Below, in pieces: positions 50,055-58,978 of a stretch of 64,000 nucleotides of DNA (positions within the stretch are counted from its first letter, which is position 1; every line of letters begins with the position of its first letter). This stretch comes from Streptomyces mayonensis (GTDB lineage Bacteria > Actinomycetota > Actinomycetes > Streptomycetales > Streptomycetaceae). The notes beneath the pieces are model-generated. The model was not told where the DNA came from, did no database searches, and saw only the letters and a program-made list of their open reading frames with translations. Where the stretch lies: assembly GCF_018982965.1 (NCBI RefSeq), contig NZ_JACBYP010000015.1, positions 39,931-103,930 on the forward strand, given 5' to 3'. The position numbers were made by a program, and so were the translations under genes.

Positions 50055-50540
50055 ATGGACATCCGATTCAACCTCTTCGAGAACGAGTTCGCAGGCCGGT
50101 TCGCGAAGCGCTTCGCGGGCATGGGCATGCTGCTGCACGAGTCGCCGCTGCCGAAGGCCACGCAGGAACTGGTGTCGCTGCGGGCCAGCCAGATCAACGG
50201 CTGCGGTCACTGCATCGACATGCACACCAAGGAGGCCGCGGCCGCCGGGGAGAGCGCGGTCCGCCTGCACCTGGTCGCCGCCTGGCGCGAGTCGACCGTG
50301 TTCACCGAGGCCGAGCAGGCGGCGCTGGCCCTCGCGGAGGAGGGCACCCGGCTGGCCGACGCCCACGAGGGCGTGTCCGACCCGACGTGGTCCCTGGTGC
50401 GCAAGCACTACGACGACGACCAGATCGCCGCGCTGATCTGCCTGGTCGCCATGATCAACGCGGCCAACCGGCTCGCCGTGATCACGCACCAGCCGGGCGG
50501 GTCGTACGAGCCGGGGATGCTCGCGGCGGCGACCAGCTGA
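50055..50540 (+). CDS. Carboxymuconolactone decarboxylase/AhpD-family protein
   Basis: A 161-residue AhpD-like helical protein with the redox-type motif NGCGHCIDMHTKEA (CxxC plus His), preceded by LLHESPLPKATQELVSLRAS and followed by WRESTVFTEAEQAALALAEE and ALICLVAMINAANRLAVITH. Members act as alkylhydroperoxidases or disulfide-dependent peroxidase partners. It is divergent from the ECF41 sigma gene and carries an ECF41-type promoter, the conserved COE (carboxymuconolactone decarboxylase, oxidoreductase or epimerase) arrangement in which this enzyme is the main target of the sigma factor. The ATG at 50055 has GAGGACGAG upstream. Followed by a very strong terminator. Confidence 0.93.
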   Translation: MDIRFNLFENEFAGRFAKRFAGMGMLLHESPLPKATQELVSLRASQINGCGHCIDMHTKEAAAAGESAVRLHLVAAWRESTVFTEAEQAALALAEEGTRLADAHEGVSDPTWSLVRKHYDDDQIAALICLVAMINAANRLAVITHQPGGSYEPGMLAAATS

Positions 50541-50570
50541 CCGGAGGTCGTCGCTCCGGCACCGTCCACG

Positions 50571-50612
50571 CGGGAGGGGGCGTTGGTGAGGCATCACCAA
50601 CGCCCCCTCCCG
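50571..50612. terminator. Terminator after CMD gene
   Basis: A perfect 19-bp stem (50571-50589 with 50594-50612, core GGGAGGGGGCGTTGGTGA) and 4-nt loop, the longest perfect hairpin in the window. Confidence 0.93.
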
Positions 50613-50657
50613 TCACGATTGGGTCTCGGGCCGAACCCGCCTCTTGATTCCTGCTCG

Positions 50658-50693
50658 TGTAATCGTTTCCAATCCTCCGTGTAATCGATTCCA
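50658..50693. promoter_or_regulatory. Two LacI-type operators upstream of ribose-type operon
   Basis: TGTAATCGTTTCCA (50658-50671) and TGTAATCGATTCCA (50680-50693), CG-centred LacI-family sites spaced 22 bp centre to centre (about two helical turns), just before the LacI gene start. Confidence 0.8.
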
Positions 50694-50712
50694 CAAGGAG
50701 GTGGAAACGGCG

Positions 50713-51762
50713 ATGGCGAGTATCAAGGACGTCGCCGTCGAGGCGGGGCTGTCCGTCGCGACGGTCTCCCGTGCGCTCAACGGCCACCCGTCCGTCAGCC
50801 CCGCCGCACGGCGCCGCGTGGAGGCCGCCGTCGAGACGCTGGGCTACCGCCCGAACGCCGTCGCCCGTTCGCTGCGCACCGACCGGACCCGCACCCTCGG
50901 CCTGGTCATCAGCGACGTCATGAACCCGTACTTCACCGAGCTGGCCCGCTCCGTCGAGGAGGAGGCCCGCGCGCTCGGCTACAGCGTCGTCATCGGGAAC
51001 GCCGACGAGCGGCCCGACCTCCAGGACCACCACGTGACGACGCTGCTCGACCGGCGGATCGACGGCCTGCTCGTCTCCCCCACCGACGGCGGCTCCCCCG
51101 GCATGCTGGCCGCCGCGCGGGCCGGGACGCCGATGGTGTTCGTCGACCGCTGGATCCCCGGCGTGGACGTACCCGTCGTCCGGTCCGACGGGCGGGCGGC
51201 CGTGCGGGACCTCGTCGCGCACCTGCACGGACTCGGGCACCGGCGGCTCGCGATCATCGCGGGGCCCGCCGCCACGACCACCGGACGCGAGCGCGTCGAC
51301 GCCTTCCGCGAGGCGCTCGGCGCGTACGGGCTCGCCCTTCCCGGCACGTACATCGGCCAGGGCGACTTCCAGGCGGAGAGCGGGCGGCGGGCCACGGAGC
51401 GCTTCCTCGACCTGGACGAGCCGCCCGAGGTCGTCTTCGCCGCCGACAACCTGATGGCTCTGGGCGCGCTGGACGCCGTACGGGCGCGGGGGCTGCGGGT
51501 CCCCGAGGACATCGCGCTCGCCGCCTTCGACGACATCCCCTGGTTCGTGCACACCGATCCGCCCGTCACCGCGATCGCCCAGCCCACCCGCGACCTCGGA
51601 CGGGCGGCCGTGCGCGCCCTCGTCGAACGGATCGCGGGGCGGGCCGGCGAGTCCGTCACCCTTCCGGCGCGGCTCGTCGTGCGCCGCTCGTGCGGCAAAC
51701 CCGGCAAACCCGGTAACAGCTCCATCGAGTCCCCCTCCCCCGTACGAAGGAGTACGCCGTGA
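50713..51762 (+). CDS. LacI-family repressor of ribose-type operon
   Basis: Encodes 349 residues. The N-terminal LacI helix-turn-helix and hinge (MASIKDVAVEAGLSVATVSR, ALNGHPSVSPAARRRVEAAV) are followed by a periplasmic-binding-protein-like sugar domain (TLGLVISDVMNPYFTELARS, FVDRWIPGVDVPVVRSDGRA, VVFAADNLMALGALDAVRAR, LAAFDDIPWF). It should bind ribose or a related pentose and release two operators located 20-55 bp upstream, thereby controlling itself and the downstream transporter. ATG at 50713 with AAGGAGGTGG upstream. Its stop overlaps the next start (GTGA), so it is the first gene of the operon. Confidence 0.93.
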   Translation: MASIKDVAVEAGLSVATVSRALNGHPSVSPAARRRVEAAVETLGYRPNAVARSLRTDRTRTLGLVISDVMNPYFTELARSVEEEARALGYSVVIGNADERPDLQDHHVTTLLDRRIDGLLVSPTDGGSPGMLAAARAGTPMVFVDRWIPGVDVPVVRSDGRAAVRDLVAHLHGLGHRRLAIIAGPAATTTGRERVDAFREALGAYGLALPGTYIGQGDFQAESGRRATERFLDLDEPPEVVFAADNLMALGALDAVRARGLRVPEDIALAAFDDIPWFVHTDPPVTAIAQPTRDLGRAAVRALVERIAGRAGESVTLPARLVVRRSCGKPGKPGNSSIESPSPVRRSTP

Positions 51763-53396
51763 GCAGCCGCAGTCCGGACGAGTTGCTGCGCATCGAGGGC
51801 ATCCGCAAGACCTTCCCCGGCGTGGTCGCGCTCGACAGCGTCGACTTCGACCTGCGCCGGGGCGAGGTGCACGTGCTCCTCGGTGAGAACGGCGCGGGCA
51901 AGAGCACGCTCATCAAGATGCTCTCCGGCGCCTACACGCCCGACGCCGGGCGGATCCTGGCCGGGGGTGAGGAGGTGCGCATCCACGGTGCGCAGGACTC
52001 CGAGCGGCTCGGGATCGCCACCATCTACCAGGAGTTCAACCTCGTCCCCGATCTGACGGTCGCCGAGAACATCTTCCTCGGGCGCCAGCCGCGCCGGTTC
52101 GGGATGATCGACCGGAAGCGGATGGAAGCGGACGCCGAGGTCCTGCTGGAGCGGGTCGGCGTCAGCGTGTCACCGCGGGCGCGGGTGCGTGAACTCGGGA
52201 TCGCCCGGCTCCAGATGGTCGAGATCGCCAAGGCGCTCAGCCTCGACGCGCGGGTGCTCATCATGGACGAGCCGACCGCCGTACTGACCTCCGAGGAGGT
52301 CGAGAAGCTGTTCGCGATCGTGCGGCGGCTGCGCGAGGACGGTGTCGGGATCGTCTTCATCACCCATCACCTGGAGGAGATCGCCGCCCTCGGGGACCGG
52401 GTCACCGTGATCCGGGACGGGCGCAGTGTCGGGCAGGTGCCCGCCGCCACGCCCGAGGACGAGCTGGTGCGGCTCATGGTCGGGCGGTCGATCGAGCAGC
52501 AGTACCCGCGCGAACGCACCGATGCCGGTGAGGCGTTGCTCAGGGTCGAGGGGCTGACGCGGGACGGGGTCTTCCACGACGTCGGCTTCGAGGTGCGGGC
52601 CGGTGAGGTCGTCGGCATCGCCGGGCTCGTCGGCGCCGGGCGGACGGAGGTCGCGCGAGCCGTGTTCGGCGCCGATCCGTACGACGCCGGGAGCGTGCGC
52701 GTCGCGGGCACTCCGCTGCGGCGGCACGACGTGAACGCCGCCCTGGCCGCCGGGATCGGGCTCGTGCCCGAGGACCGCAAGGGGCAGGGGCTCGTCCTCG
52801 ACGCCTCCGTCGAGGAGAACCTCGGGCTCGTCACCCTGCGGTCCACCGCCCGCGGCGGGCTCGTCGACCTCAAGGGGCAGCACGAGGCCGCCGGACGGAT
52901 CGCCGGGCAGCTCGGCGTGCGGATGGCCGGGCTCGGGCAGCACGTGCGGACGCTGTCCGGCGGCAACCAGCAGAAGGTCGTCATCGGCAAGTGGCTGCTG
53001 GCGGACACCAAGGTGCTGATCCTCGACGAGCCGACGCGCGGCATCGACGTCGGCGCCAAGGTCGAGATCTACCAGCTGATCAACGAACTGACGGCCGCCG
53101 GTGCCGCCGTACTCATGATCTCCAGCGACCTTCCCGAGGTGCTCGGCATGAGCGACCGGGTGGTGGTCATGGCGCAGGGGCGCGTCGCGGGCGAGCTCCC
53201 CGCCGGACAGGCCACCCAGGACGCGGTGATGGCCCTCGCCGTCAGCACTCCCACCGCGCCTGACACCGACCCCTCCCACAGCGCCCCCTCCCACCGCGAC
53301 TCCTCCCACCGCACCTCCTCCCACCACGACTCCTCCCACAGCGACTCCCCGCACACCGACGGAACGGACGGAACGGAGGCCCCCCGTGGCCACTGA
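51759..53396 (+). CDS. rbsA: Sugar ABC transporter ATP-binding protein (RbsA type)
   Basis: Encodes 545 residues with two ABC domains, as in RbsA/XylG. First domain: Walker A GENGAGKSTLIKML, Q-loop TIYQEFNLVPDLTVAENIFL, signature-like RELGIARLQMVEIAKAL, Walker B VLIMDEPTAVL. Second domain: degenerate Walker A GLVGAGRTEVARAVFG, signature LSGGNQQKVVIGKWL, Walker B VLILDEPTRGIDVG. It energises uptake of ribose or a similar sugar with the fused permease encoded next. The GTG start overlaps the LacI stop and has GAAGGAG upstream. The last ~40 residues are a Ser/His repeat (HRDSSHRTSSHHDSSHSDS) not usual for the family. Confidence 0.94.
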   Translation: MSSRSPDELLRIEGIRKTFPGVVALDSVDFDLRRGEVHVLLGENGAGKSTLIKMLSGAYTPDAGRILAGGEEVRIHGAQDSERLGIATIYQEFNLVPDLTVAENIFLGRQPRRFGMIDRKRMEADAEVLLERVGVSVSPRARVRELGIARLQMVEIAKALSLDARVLIMDEPTAVLTSEEVEKLFAIVRRLREDGVGIVFITHHLEEIAALGDRVTVIRDGRSVGQVPAATPEDELVRLMVGRSIEQQYPRERTDAGEALLRVEGLTRDGVFHDVGFEVRAGEVVGIAGLVGAGRTEVARAVFGADPYDAGSVRVAGTPLRRHDVNAALAAGIGLVPEDRKGQGLVLDASVEENLGLVTLRSTARGGLVDLKGQHEAAGRIAGQLGVRMAGLGQHVRTLSGGNQQKVVIGKWLLADTKVLILDEPTRGIDVGAKVEIYQLINELTAAGAAVLMISSDLPEVLGMSDRVVVMAQGRVAGELPAGQATQDAVMALAVSTPTAPDTDPSHSAPSHRDSSHRTSSHHDSSHSDSPHTDGTDGTEAPRGH

Positions 53397-55344
53397 CACG
53401 CTCAAGAGCAAGCCGGGCGCGCAGGGCGGCGCCACGGGCGGGCTGCGCCGCCTGCTGCTCGACAACGGCGCGCTGACCGCGCTGATCGTCCTGGTCGTCG
53501 CCATGTCGGCGCTGTCCGGCGACTTCCTCACCACCGACAACCTCCTGAACGTCGGTGTCCAGGCCGCAGTCACCGCGATCCTCGCCTTCGGCGTGACCTT
53601 CGTCATCGTCTCGGCGGGCATCGACCTGTCCGTCGGCTCGGTCGCCGCGCTGTCGGCCACCGTGCTGGCCTGGAGCGCCACCGAGGCCGGGATACCGGTC
53701 GTGCTCGCGGTGCTGCTGGCCGTCGCGACCGGCATCGCCTGCGGCCTGGTCAACGGCTTCCTCGTGTCGTACGGGAAGCTGCCGCCGTTCATCGCGACTC
53801 TCGCCATGCTGTCGGTCGGGCGCGGTCTGTCGCTGGTCATCTCGCAGGGTTCGCCGATCGCCTTCCCGGACTCGGTCTCCCACCTCGGCGACACGCTCGG
53901 CGGGTGGCTGCCGGTGCCGGTGCTCGTGATGATCGTGATGGGGCTGGTCACCGCGTTCGTCCTCGGGCGGACGTACATCGGCCGGTCCATGTACGCCATC
54001 GGCGGCAACGAGGAGGCCGCCCGGCTGTCCGGGCTGCGGGTGAAGCGGCAGAAGCTCGCCATCTACGCCTTCTCCGGCCTGTTCGCCGCCGCCGCGGGCA
54101 TCGTGCTCGCCTCCCGGCTCTCCTCCGCGCAGCCGCAGGCCGCGCAGGGTTACGAGCTGGACGCCATCGCCGCCGTCGTCATCGGCGGCGCCTCGCTCGC
54201 GGGCGGCACCGGCAAGGCCTCGGGCACGCTGATCGGTGCGCTGATCCTCGCGGTGCTGCGCAACGGCCTCAACCTGCTGTCGGTCTCCGCGTTCTGGCAG
54301 CAGGTCGTCATCGGTGTCGTCATCGCGCTGGCCGTGCTCTTCGACACGCTGCGGCGCAGGGCGGGGGCGTCGACTCCGGCCGCCGGGGCGTCCGGCGGCG
54401 GCAACCGGGGCAGGCAGGCACTGACGTACGTGATCGCGGCCGTCGTCGCCGTCGCCGTGGTCGGCGCGACCTCGCTGCTGCACAACGGGTCCCCGGACGG
54501 GAAGAACCAGAAGATCGGGCTGTCGCTCTCCACCCTCAACAACCCGTTCTTCGTGCAGATCAGGAGCGGCGCTGAGGAGCAGGCGAAGAAGCTGGGCGTG
54601 GACCTGACCGTCACGGACGCCCAGAACGACGCCTCCCAGCAGGCCAACCAGCTGCAGAACTTCACCAGCGAGGGCCTGTCCTCGATCATCGTCAACCCGG
54701 TGGACTCCGACGCCGCGGGTCCCTCGGTGCGCTCGGCGAACCAGGACGGCATACCCGTCATCGCCGTGGACCGCGGTGTCAACAAGGCCGATACCTCCGC
54801 CCTGGTCGCCTCCGACAACGTCGAGGGCGGACAGCTGGGCGCCAGGGCGCTCGCCGAGAAGCTCGGCGGCAAGGGCACCGTCGTCATCCTCCAGGGCCAG
54901 GCCGGCACCTCGGCCAGCCGGGAGCGCGGGGCGGGCTTCGCGGCGGGGCTGAAGGAGTACCCGGGCATCAAGGTCGTCGCCAAGCAGCCCGCGGACTTCG
55001 ACCGCACCAAGGGCCTGGACGTGATGACCAACCTGCTCCAGGCACACCCCGACGTCGACGGCGTCTTCGCGGAGAACGACGAGATGGCGCTCGGCGCGAT
55101 CAAGGCGCTGGGCTCCAAGGCCGGGAAGTCGGTCCAGGTCGTCGGGTTCGACGGTACTCCGGACGGGCTGAAGGCCGTCCAGGAGGGCACGTTGTTCGCG
55201 TCCGTGGCGCAGCAGCCGAGGGAACTGGGCAGGATCGCCGTGCAGAACGCGCTGCGGGCGGCCGAGGAGAAGAAGGTGGACAAGACGGTGAAGGTGCCGG
55301 TGAAGGTGGTCACCGGGGAGAACGTGGCCGGCTTCGAGGGCTGA
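53386..55344 (+). CDS. Fused sugar ABC permease and substrate-binding protein (RbsC-RbsB)
   Basis: Encodes 652 residues. Residues ~20-335 form an RbsC-type permease with 8-10 helices (FVIVSAGIDLSVGSVAALSA, LPPFIATLAMLSVGRGLSLV, YAIGGNEEAARLSGLRV, VVIGGASLAGGTGKASGTLI). After a Gly/Ala linker, a helix (YVIAAVVAVAVVGATSLL) leads to an RbsB-type binding protein on the outer face (IGLSLSTLNNPFFVQIRSGA, IIVNPVDSDAAG, IAVDRGVNKADTSALVASDN, DGVFAENDEMALGAIKAL, VVGFDGTPDG). In most bacteria these are separate proteins; here the helix replaces the signal peptide and tethers the binding protein to its own channel. GTG start 11 bp inside the end of rbsA. Confidence 0.94.
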   Translation: MATDTLKSKPGAQGGATGGLRRLLLDNGALTALIVLVVAMSALSGDFLTTDNLLNVGVQAAVTAILAFGVTFVIVSAGIDLSVGSVAALSATVLAWSATEAGIPVVLAVLLAVATGIACGLVNGFLVSYGKLPPFIATLAMLSVGRGLSLVISQGSPIAFPDSVSHLGDTLGGWLPVPVLVMIVMGLVTAFVLGRTYIGRSMYAIGGNEEAARLSGLRVKRQKLAIYAFSGLFAAAAGIVLASRLSSAQPQAAQGYELDAIAAVVIGGASLAGGTGKASGTLIGALILAVLRNGLNLLSVSAFWQQVVIGVVIALAVLFDTLRRRAGASTPAAGASGGGNRGRQALTYVIAAVVAVAVVGATSLLHNGSPDGKNQKIGLSLSTLNNPFFVQIRSGAEEQAKKLGVDLTVTDAQNDASQQANQLQNFTSEGLSSIIVNPVDSDAAGPSVRSANQDGIPVIAVDRGVNKADTSALVASDNVEGGQLGARALAEKLGGKGTVVILQGQAGTSASRERGAGFAAGLKEYPGIKVVAKQPADFDRTKGLDVMTNLLQAHPDVDGVFAENDEMALGAIKALGSKAGKSVQVVGFDGTPDGLKAVQEGTLFASVAQQPRELGRIAVQNALRAAEEKKVDKTVKVPVKVVTGENVAGFEG

Positions 55345-55363
55345 CCGGATCGGAGAACGACTC

Positions 55364-56332
55364 ATGTACGACTACGACCTCCTGGTCGTGGGATCGGCCA
55401 ACGCCGACCTCGTGATCGGCGTCGAACGGCGGCCGGGGGCGGGCGAGACGGTGCTCGGCTCCGACCTGACCGTCCACCCGGGCGGCAAGGGCGGCAACCA
55501 GGCGGTGGCCGCCGCCCGGCTCGGTGCCCGAACGGCCCTGCTGGCCCGGGTCGGCGACGACACCTACGGCCGGCTGCTGCTCGACTCGCAGCGGGCGGCC
55601 GGTGTCGACACGGTCGGCGTCCTGGTGGGCGGCGCGCCGACCGGCGTCGCACTGATCACCGTCGACCCGTCCGGGGACAACAGCATCGTGGTCTCGCCGG
55701 GCGCCAACGGCCGGCTGGCGCCCGGCGACATCAGCGCCGCGGCCAGCCTCTTCCACGCCTCCCGCGTGGTGTCCACGCAGTTGGAGGTGCCGCTGGAGAC
55801 GGTCGTGGAGGTGGTCCGCTCGCTGGCGCCGGGCAGCCGGTTCGTGCTGAACCCGTCGCCACCGCGGCCGCTTCCGCAGGAGGTGCTGGCGGCGTGCGAT
55901 CCGCTGATCGTCAACGAGCACGAGGCGAAGGTGATCCTCGGCGACGCCCTCGTCGGCGGGCGCCCCGAGGACTGGGCCCGCATCCTGCTGGCCAAGGGGC
56001 CGCGCTCGGTGGTCGTGACCCTGGGCGCGGAGGGCGCGCTGGTCGCTTCGGCGGCCGGGGGCGTGACCCGGGTGCCGTCCGTGAAGGTGGACGCCGTCGA
56101 CACGACCGGCGCGGGCGACGCGTTCACCGCGGCGCTGGCCTGGCGGCTGGGCACCGGTGAGCCGCTCGCCGGGGCGGCGGCGTACGCGGCCCGGGTGGGC
56201 GCGGCGGCGGTCACGAGGGCGGGGGCGCAGGCGTCGTACCCGACGGCGGCGGAGGTCGCGGCACTGGCGCCGGAGTCACCGGAGTCGCCGCAGTCGCCGA
56301 TGGAGATGACGCCGGAGGGTGAGGGCCGGTGA
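55364..56332 (+). CDS. rbsK: Ribokinase
   Basis: Encodes 322 residues of the PfkB/ribokinase family. Visible are the N-terminal strand LLVVGSANADLVIGVERRPG, signature 1 HPGGKGGNQAVAAARLGART, LNPSPPRPLP, IVNEHEAKVILG, VVVTLGAEGALV and signature 2 DAVDTTGAGDAFTAALAWRL with the catalytic aspartate. It phosphorylates ribose at O5 with ATP after uptake. ATG with cggagaac upstream, 19 bp after the transporter stop. The C-terminus is extended by a Pro/Ser-rich stretch (APESPESPQSPMEMTPEGE). Overlaps rbsD by 4 bp. Confidence 0.95.
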   Translation: MYDYDLLVVGSANADLVIGVERRPGAGETVLGSDLTVHPGGKGGNQAVAAARLGARTALLARVGDDTYGRLLLDSQRAAGVDTVGVLVGGAPTGVALITVDPSGDNSIVVSPGANGRLAPGDISAAASLFHASRVVSTQLEVPLETVVEVVRSLAPGSRFVLNPSPPRPLPQEVLAACDPLIVNEHEAKVILGDALVGGRPEDWARILLAKGPRSVVVTLGAEGALVASAAGGVTRVPSVKVDAVDTTGAGDAFTAALAWRLGTGEPLAGAAAYAARVGAAAVTRAGAQASYPTAAEVAALAPESPESPQSPMEMTPEGEGR

Positions 56333-56718
56333 AGAAGGCGGGGATACTCAACCGGCATCTCGCGGGTGCCCTCGCCGGACTCGGCCACGGCGACGGCGTC
56401 CTGGTCTGCGACGCGGGCATGCCCGTGCCGGACGGACCCCGCGTCGTCGACCTGGCCTTCCGGGCCGGGGTGCCGTCCTTCGCCGAAGTGCTGGACGGCC
56501 TGCTGGCGGAGCTGGTGATCGAGGGCGCGACGGCGGCGACGGAGGTCCGGGAGGCCAACGCCGAGGCCGCGGCCCTCCTCGACGGACACTTTCCGGCGCT
56601 CGGCCTCGTCCCGCACGAGCGGCTGAAGGAACTGTCGGCGGGGGCGCGGCTGGTCGTGCGCACCGGGGAGGCACGGCCGTACGCCAACGTGCTGCTGCGG
56701 TGCGGGGTCTTCTTCTGA
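56329..56718 (+). CDS. rbsD: D-ribose pyranase
   Basis: A 129-residue RbsD protein: MKKAGILNRHLAGALAGLGH with the catalytic histidine, VLVCDAGMPVPDGPRVVDLA, GVPSFAEVLDGLLAELVIEG, the C-terminal LVVRTGEARPYANVLLRCGV. It interconverts the beta-pyranose and beta-furanose forms of ribose so that ribokinase can use imported sugar. GTG start overlapping the rbsK stop; last gene of the operon, followed by a perfect terminator hairpin. Its presence fixes the operon's substrate as ribose or a close analogue. Confidence 0.95.
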   Translation: MKKAGILNRHLAGALAGLGHGDGVLVCDAGMPVPDGPRVVDLAFRAGVPSFAEVLDGLLAELVIEGATAATEVREANAEAAALLDGHFPALGLVPHERLKELSAGARLVVRTGEARPYANVLLRCGVFF

Positions 56719-56755
56719 CGACGCCCCCGACCGGAGAACCGTGGTGCTGAAACTT

Positions 56756-56788
56756 CGAGGGGGCCCGGTCACCGACCGGGCCCCCTCG
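56756..56788 (+). terminator. Terminator of the ribose operon
   Basis: A perfect 15-bp stem (CGAGGGGGCCCGGTC at 56756-56770, partner 56774-56788) with a 3-nt loop. Downstream (56789-56963) is a G/C-rich stretch with duplicated cccttctagcccnnc elements and no gene. Confidence 0.92.
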
Positions 56789-56963
56789 GGTTTCCCCTCC
56801 CCTTCAGAACCCCGTGAATTCCCCCCCCGGGTACCCCCACGGAGGTCCTGATGCCAAGTACGACCCGCGGACCCCGGGGAGGGTTGTACCGGTCGCCGGA
56901 ATTGTTTTCGGACCCGGCGCCCCTACGGGGGTGCCCCCTTCTAGCCCTCCCGGGGGCGCCCTT

Positions 56964-57827
56964 CTAGCCCCCCGCGTGCGCCGCGAACCGTGCCGCCGTC
57001 TCGGCCAGTACCTCCCGCCCGTCGCGCGCCCACAGCCCCTCGTTGAACAGCTCGACCTCGATGGCACCGGTGTACCCGGCCGCCTCGACGTACCCCTTCC
57101 ACTCCCGCATGTCGACCGAGCCGTCGCCGAGCTGGCCGCGGCCGTTGAGGACGCCCTCGGGCAGCGGGGTCGTCCAGTCGGCGAGCTGGAAGGTGTGGAT
57201 GCGGCCGCCCGCGCCGGCGCGGGCGATCTGCTCGGGCGCCCGGTCGTCCCACCAGATGTGGTACGTGTCGACGGTGACGCCGACCTGCTGGGCGGGGAAG
57301 CGCTCGGCGAGGTCCAGGGCCTGGGCGAGGGTGGAGACCACGCAGCGGTCCGAGGCGAACATCGGGTGCAGCGGCTCGATGGCGAGGCGTACGCCGTGCC
57401 GTTCGGCGTACGGGCCCAGCTCGGCCAGCGCGTCCGCGATGCGTTCGCGGGCGGCGCGCAGGTCCTTGTCGCCGGGCGGGAGACCGCCGGAGACCAGGAC
57501 CAGGGTGTCGGTGCCGAGGGTGGCCGCCTCGTCGACGGCGCGGCGGTTGTCGGCCAGGGCCTTCGCGCGCTCGTCGGCGCCGACGGCCGTGAGGAAGCCG
57601 CCGCGGCACAGGGTGGTGACGCGCAGACCCGCGTCGCGGACCAGCTTGGCGGCGGCCTCGACACCGTACGCCTGGACGGGTTCGCGCCACAGGCCGACGT
57701 TGCCGACGCCCAGTTCGCGGCAGGCAGCGGCGAGTTCGGGCAGCGGGAGCTGCTTGACGGTCATCTGGTTGATGCTGAAGCGGCTCAGGCCGGACTTGGC
57801 TGAGGTTTCGGGTCCGGTGTCGCTCAC
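56964..57827 (-). CDS. Sugar phosphate isomerase/epimerase (AP endonuclease 2-like TIM barrel)
   Basis: Encodes 287 residues from a GTG overlapping the DUF993 stop. TIM-barrel motifs of the xylose-isomerase-like family: FSINQMTVKQLPLPELAAAC, RVTTLCRGGFLTAVGADERA, DTLVLVSGGLPPGDKDL, the metal-ligand strand GVRLAIEPLHPMFASDRCVV, VGVTVDTYHIWWDD, HTFQLADWTTPLPEGVLNGR and IEVELFNEGLWARD. Metal-binding Glu, Asp and His residues are visible. It should isomerise or epimerise a sugar or inositol-type intermediate made by the two genes upstream. Last gene of the three-gene operon; no strong terminator was identified after it. Confidence 0.9.
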   Translation of the reverse strand: MSDTGPETSAKSGLSRFSINQMTVKQLPLPELAAACRELGVGNVGLWREPVQAYGVEAAAKLVRDAGLRVTTLCRGGFLTAVGADERAKALADNRRAVDEAATLGTDTLVLVSGGLPPGDKDLRAARERIADALAELGPYAERHGVRLAIEPLHPMFASDRCVVSTLAQALDLAERFPAQQVGVTVDTYHIWWDDRAPEQIARAGAGGRIHTFQLADWTTPLPEGVLNGRGQLGDGSVDMREWKGYVEAAGYTGAIEVELFNEGLWARDGREVLAETAARFAAHAGG

Positions 57828-58978
57828 TGGTTCACTCCGTACAGGTTCAGCAGGTTCCGCATGCGCTCCTCGGCGAGCTTCGGGTCCGGGAACAGGCCGA
57901 GGCCGTCGGCGAGTTCGTAGGCGCGGGCGAAGTGCGGCAGGGAGCGGGCCGACTGGAGGCCGCCGACCATCGCGAAGTGGCTCTGGTGGCCGGCCAGCCA
58001 GGCGAGGAACACCACGCCCGTCTTGTAGTAGCGGGTGGGGGCCCGGAAGAGGTGGCGGGAGAGCTCGACGGTGGGGTCGAGGAGGGCGCGGAAGCCGTCC
58101 GTGTTCCCGGTGTCGAGGACGCGGACCGCCTCGGCGGCCAGCGGGCCGAGCGGGTCGAAGATGCCGAGCAGGGCGTGGCTGAAGCCCTGCTCGTCGCCCG
58201 CGATCAGCTCGGGGTAGTGGAAGTCGTCGCCGGTGTAGCAGCGCACGCCCTGCGGGAGGCGGCGGCGCAGGTCGATCTCGCGCCGGGCGTCGAGGAGGGA
58301 GACCTTGATGCCGTCGACCTTGTCGGGGTGGGCGGCGATGACCTCCAGGAAGGTGTCCGTCGCGGTGTCCAGGTCGGACGAACCCCAGTAGCCCTCCAGG
58401 GCCGGGTCGAACATCGGGCCCAGCCAGTGCAGGATCACCGGCTCGGCGGACTGGCGCAGGAGGTGGCCGTAGACCTCCAGGTAGTCGTCCGGGCCCTGCG
58501 CGGTGGCGGCGAGGGCGCGGGAGGCCATGAGGATGGCCTGGGCGCCGGACTCCTCGACCACGGCGAGCTGTTCCTCGTAGGCCGCCCGGACGTCCGCCAG
58601 GGAGGCGGTGGCGGGCAGTTGGTCCGTGCCGACGCCGCACGCGATGCGGCCGCCGGCCGACCTCGCCTCGGCGGCGGAACGGCGGATCAGTTCCGCCGCT
58701 CCGGCCCAGTCCAGGCCCATGCCGCGCTGGGCGGTGTCCATGGCCTCGGCGACACCGAGTCCGTGGGACCACAGGTGGCGGCGGAAGGCGAGGGTGGCGT
58801 CCCAGTCGACGGCGGCGGGCGAGTCGGGGGTGGTGTCCGCGTACGGGTCGGCGACGACGTGCGCCGCGGAGAAGACCGTACGGGAGGTGAAAGCGCTTCC
58901 TCCGGAGAGGGCCAGGGGCTCGGCGCGCGGTTCGTAGGCGCGCAGGGCGCCATGGGCGTCGGGCAGGTGCAGGGTCAC
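57824..58978 (-). CDS. DUF993 family protein (dihydrodipicolinate-synthase-like)
   Basis: Encodes 384 residues from a GTG overlapping the upstream stop. DUF993 proteins are TIM barrels related to DapA-type aldolases. Recognisable segments: DWDATLAFRRHLWSHGLGVA, EAMDTAQRGMGLDWAGAAEL, CGVGTDQLPATASL, EPVILHWLGPMFDPALEGYW, KVDGIKVSLLDARREIDLRR with the probable Schiff-base lysine, CYTGDDFHYPELIAGDE and TRYYKTGVVFLAWLAGHQSH. The reaction has not been defined for the family; a retro-aldol or dehydratase step between the oxidoreductase and isomerase is a reasonable guess. The codons around 58891-58898 contain the site AAGCGCTT that recurs upstream of the operon. Confidence 0.88.
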   Translation of the reverse strand: MTLHLPDAHGALRAYEPRAEPLALSGGSAFTSRTVFSAAHVVADPYADTTPDSPAAVDWDATLAFRRHLWSHGLGVAEAMDTAQRGMGLDWAGAAELIRRSAAEARSAGGRIACGVGTDQLPATASLADVRAAYEEQLAVVEESGAQAILMASRALAATAQGPDDYLEVYGHLLRQSAEPVILHWLGPMFDPALEGYWGSSDLDTATDTFLEVIAAHPDKVDGIKVSLLDARREIDLRRRLPQGVRCYTGDDFHYPELIAGDEQGFSHALLGIFDPLGPLAAEAVRVLDTGNTDGFRALLDPTVELSRHLFRAPTRYYKTGVVFLAWLAGHQSHFAMVGGLQSARSLPHFARAYELADGLGLFPDPKLAEERMRNLLNLYGVNQ

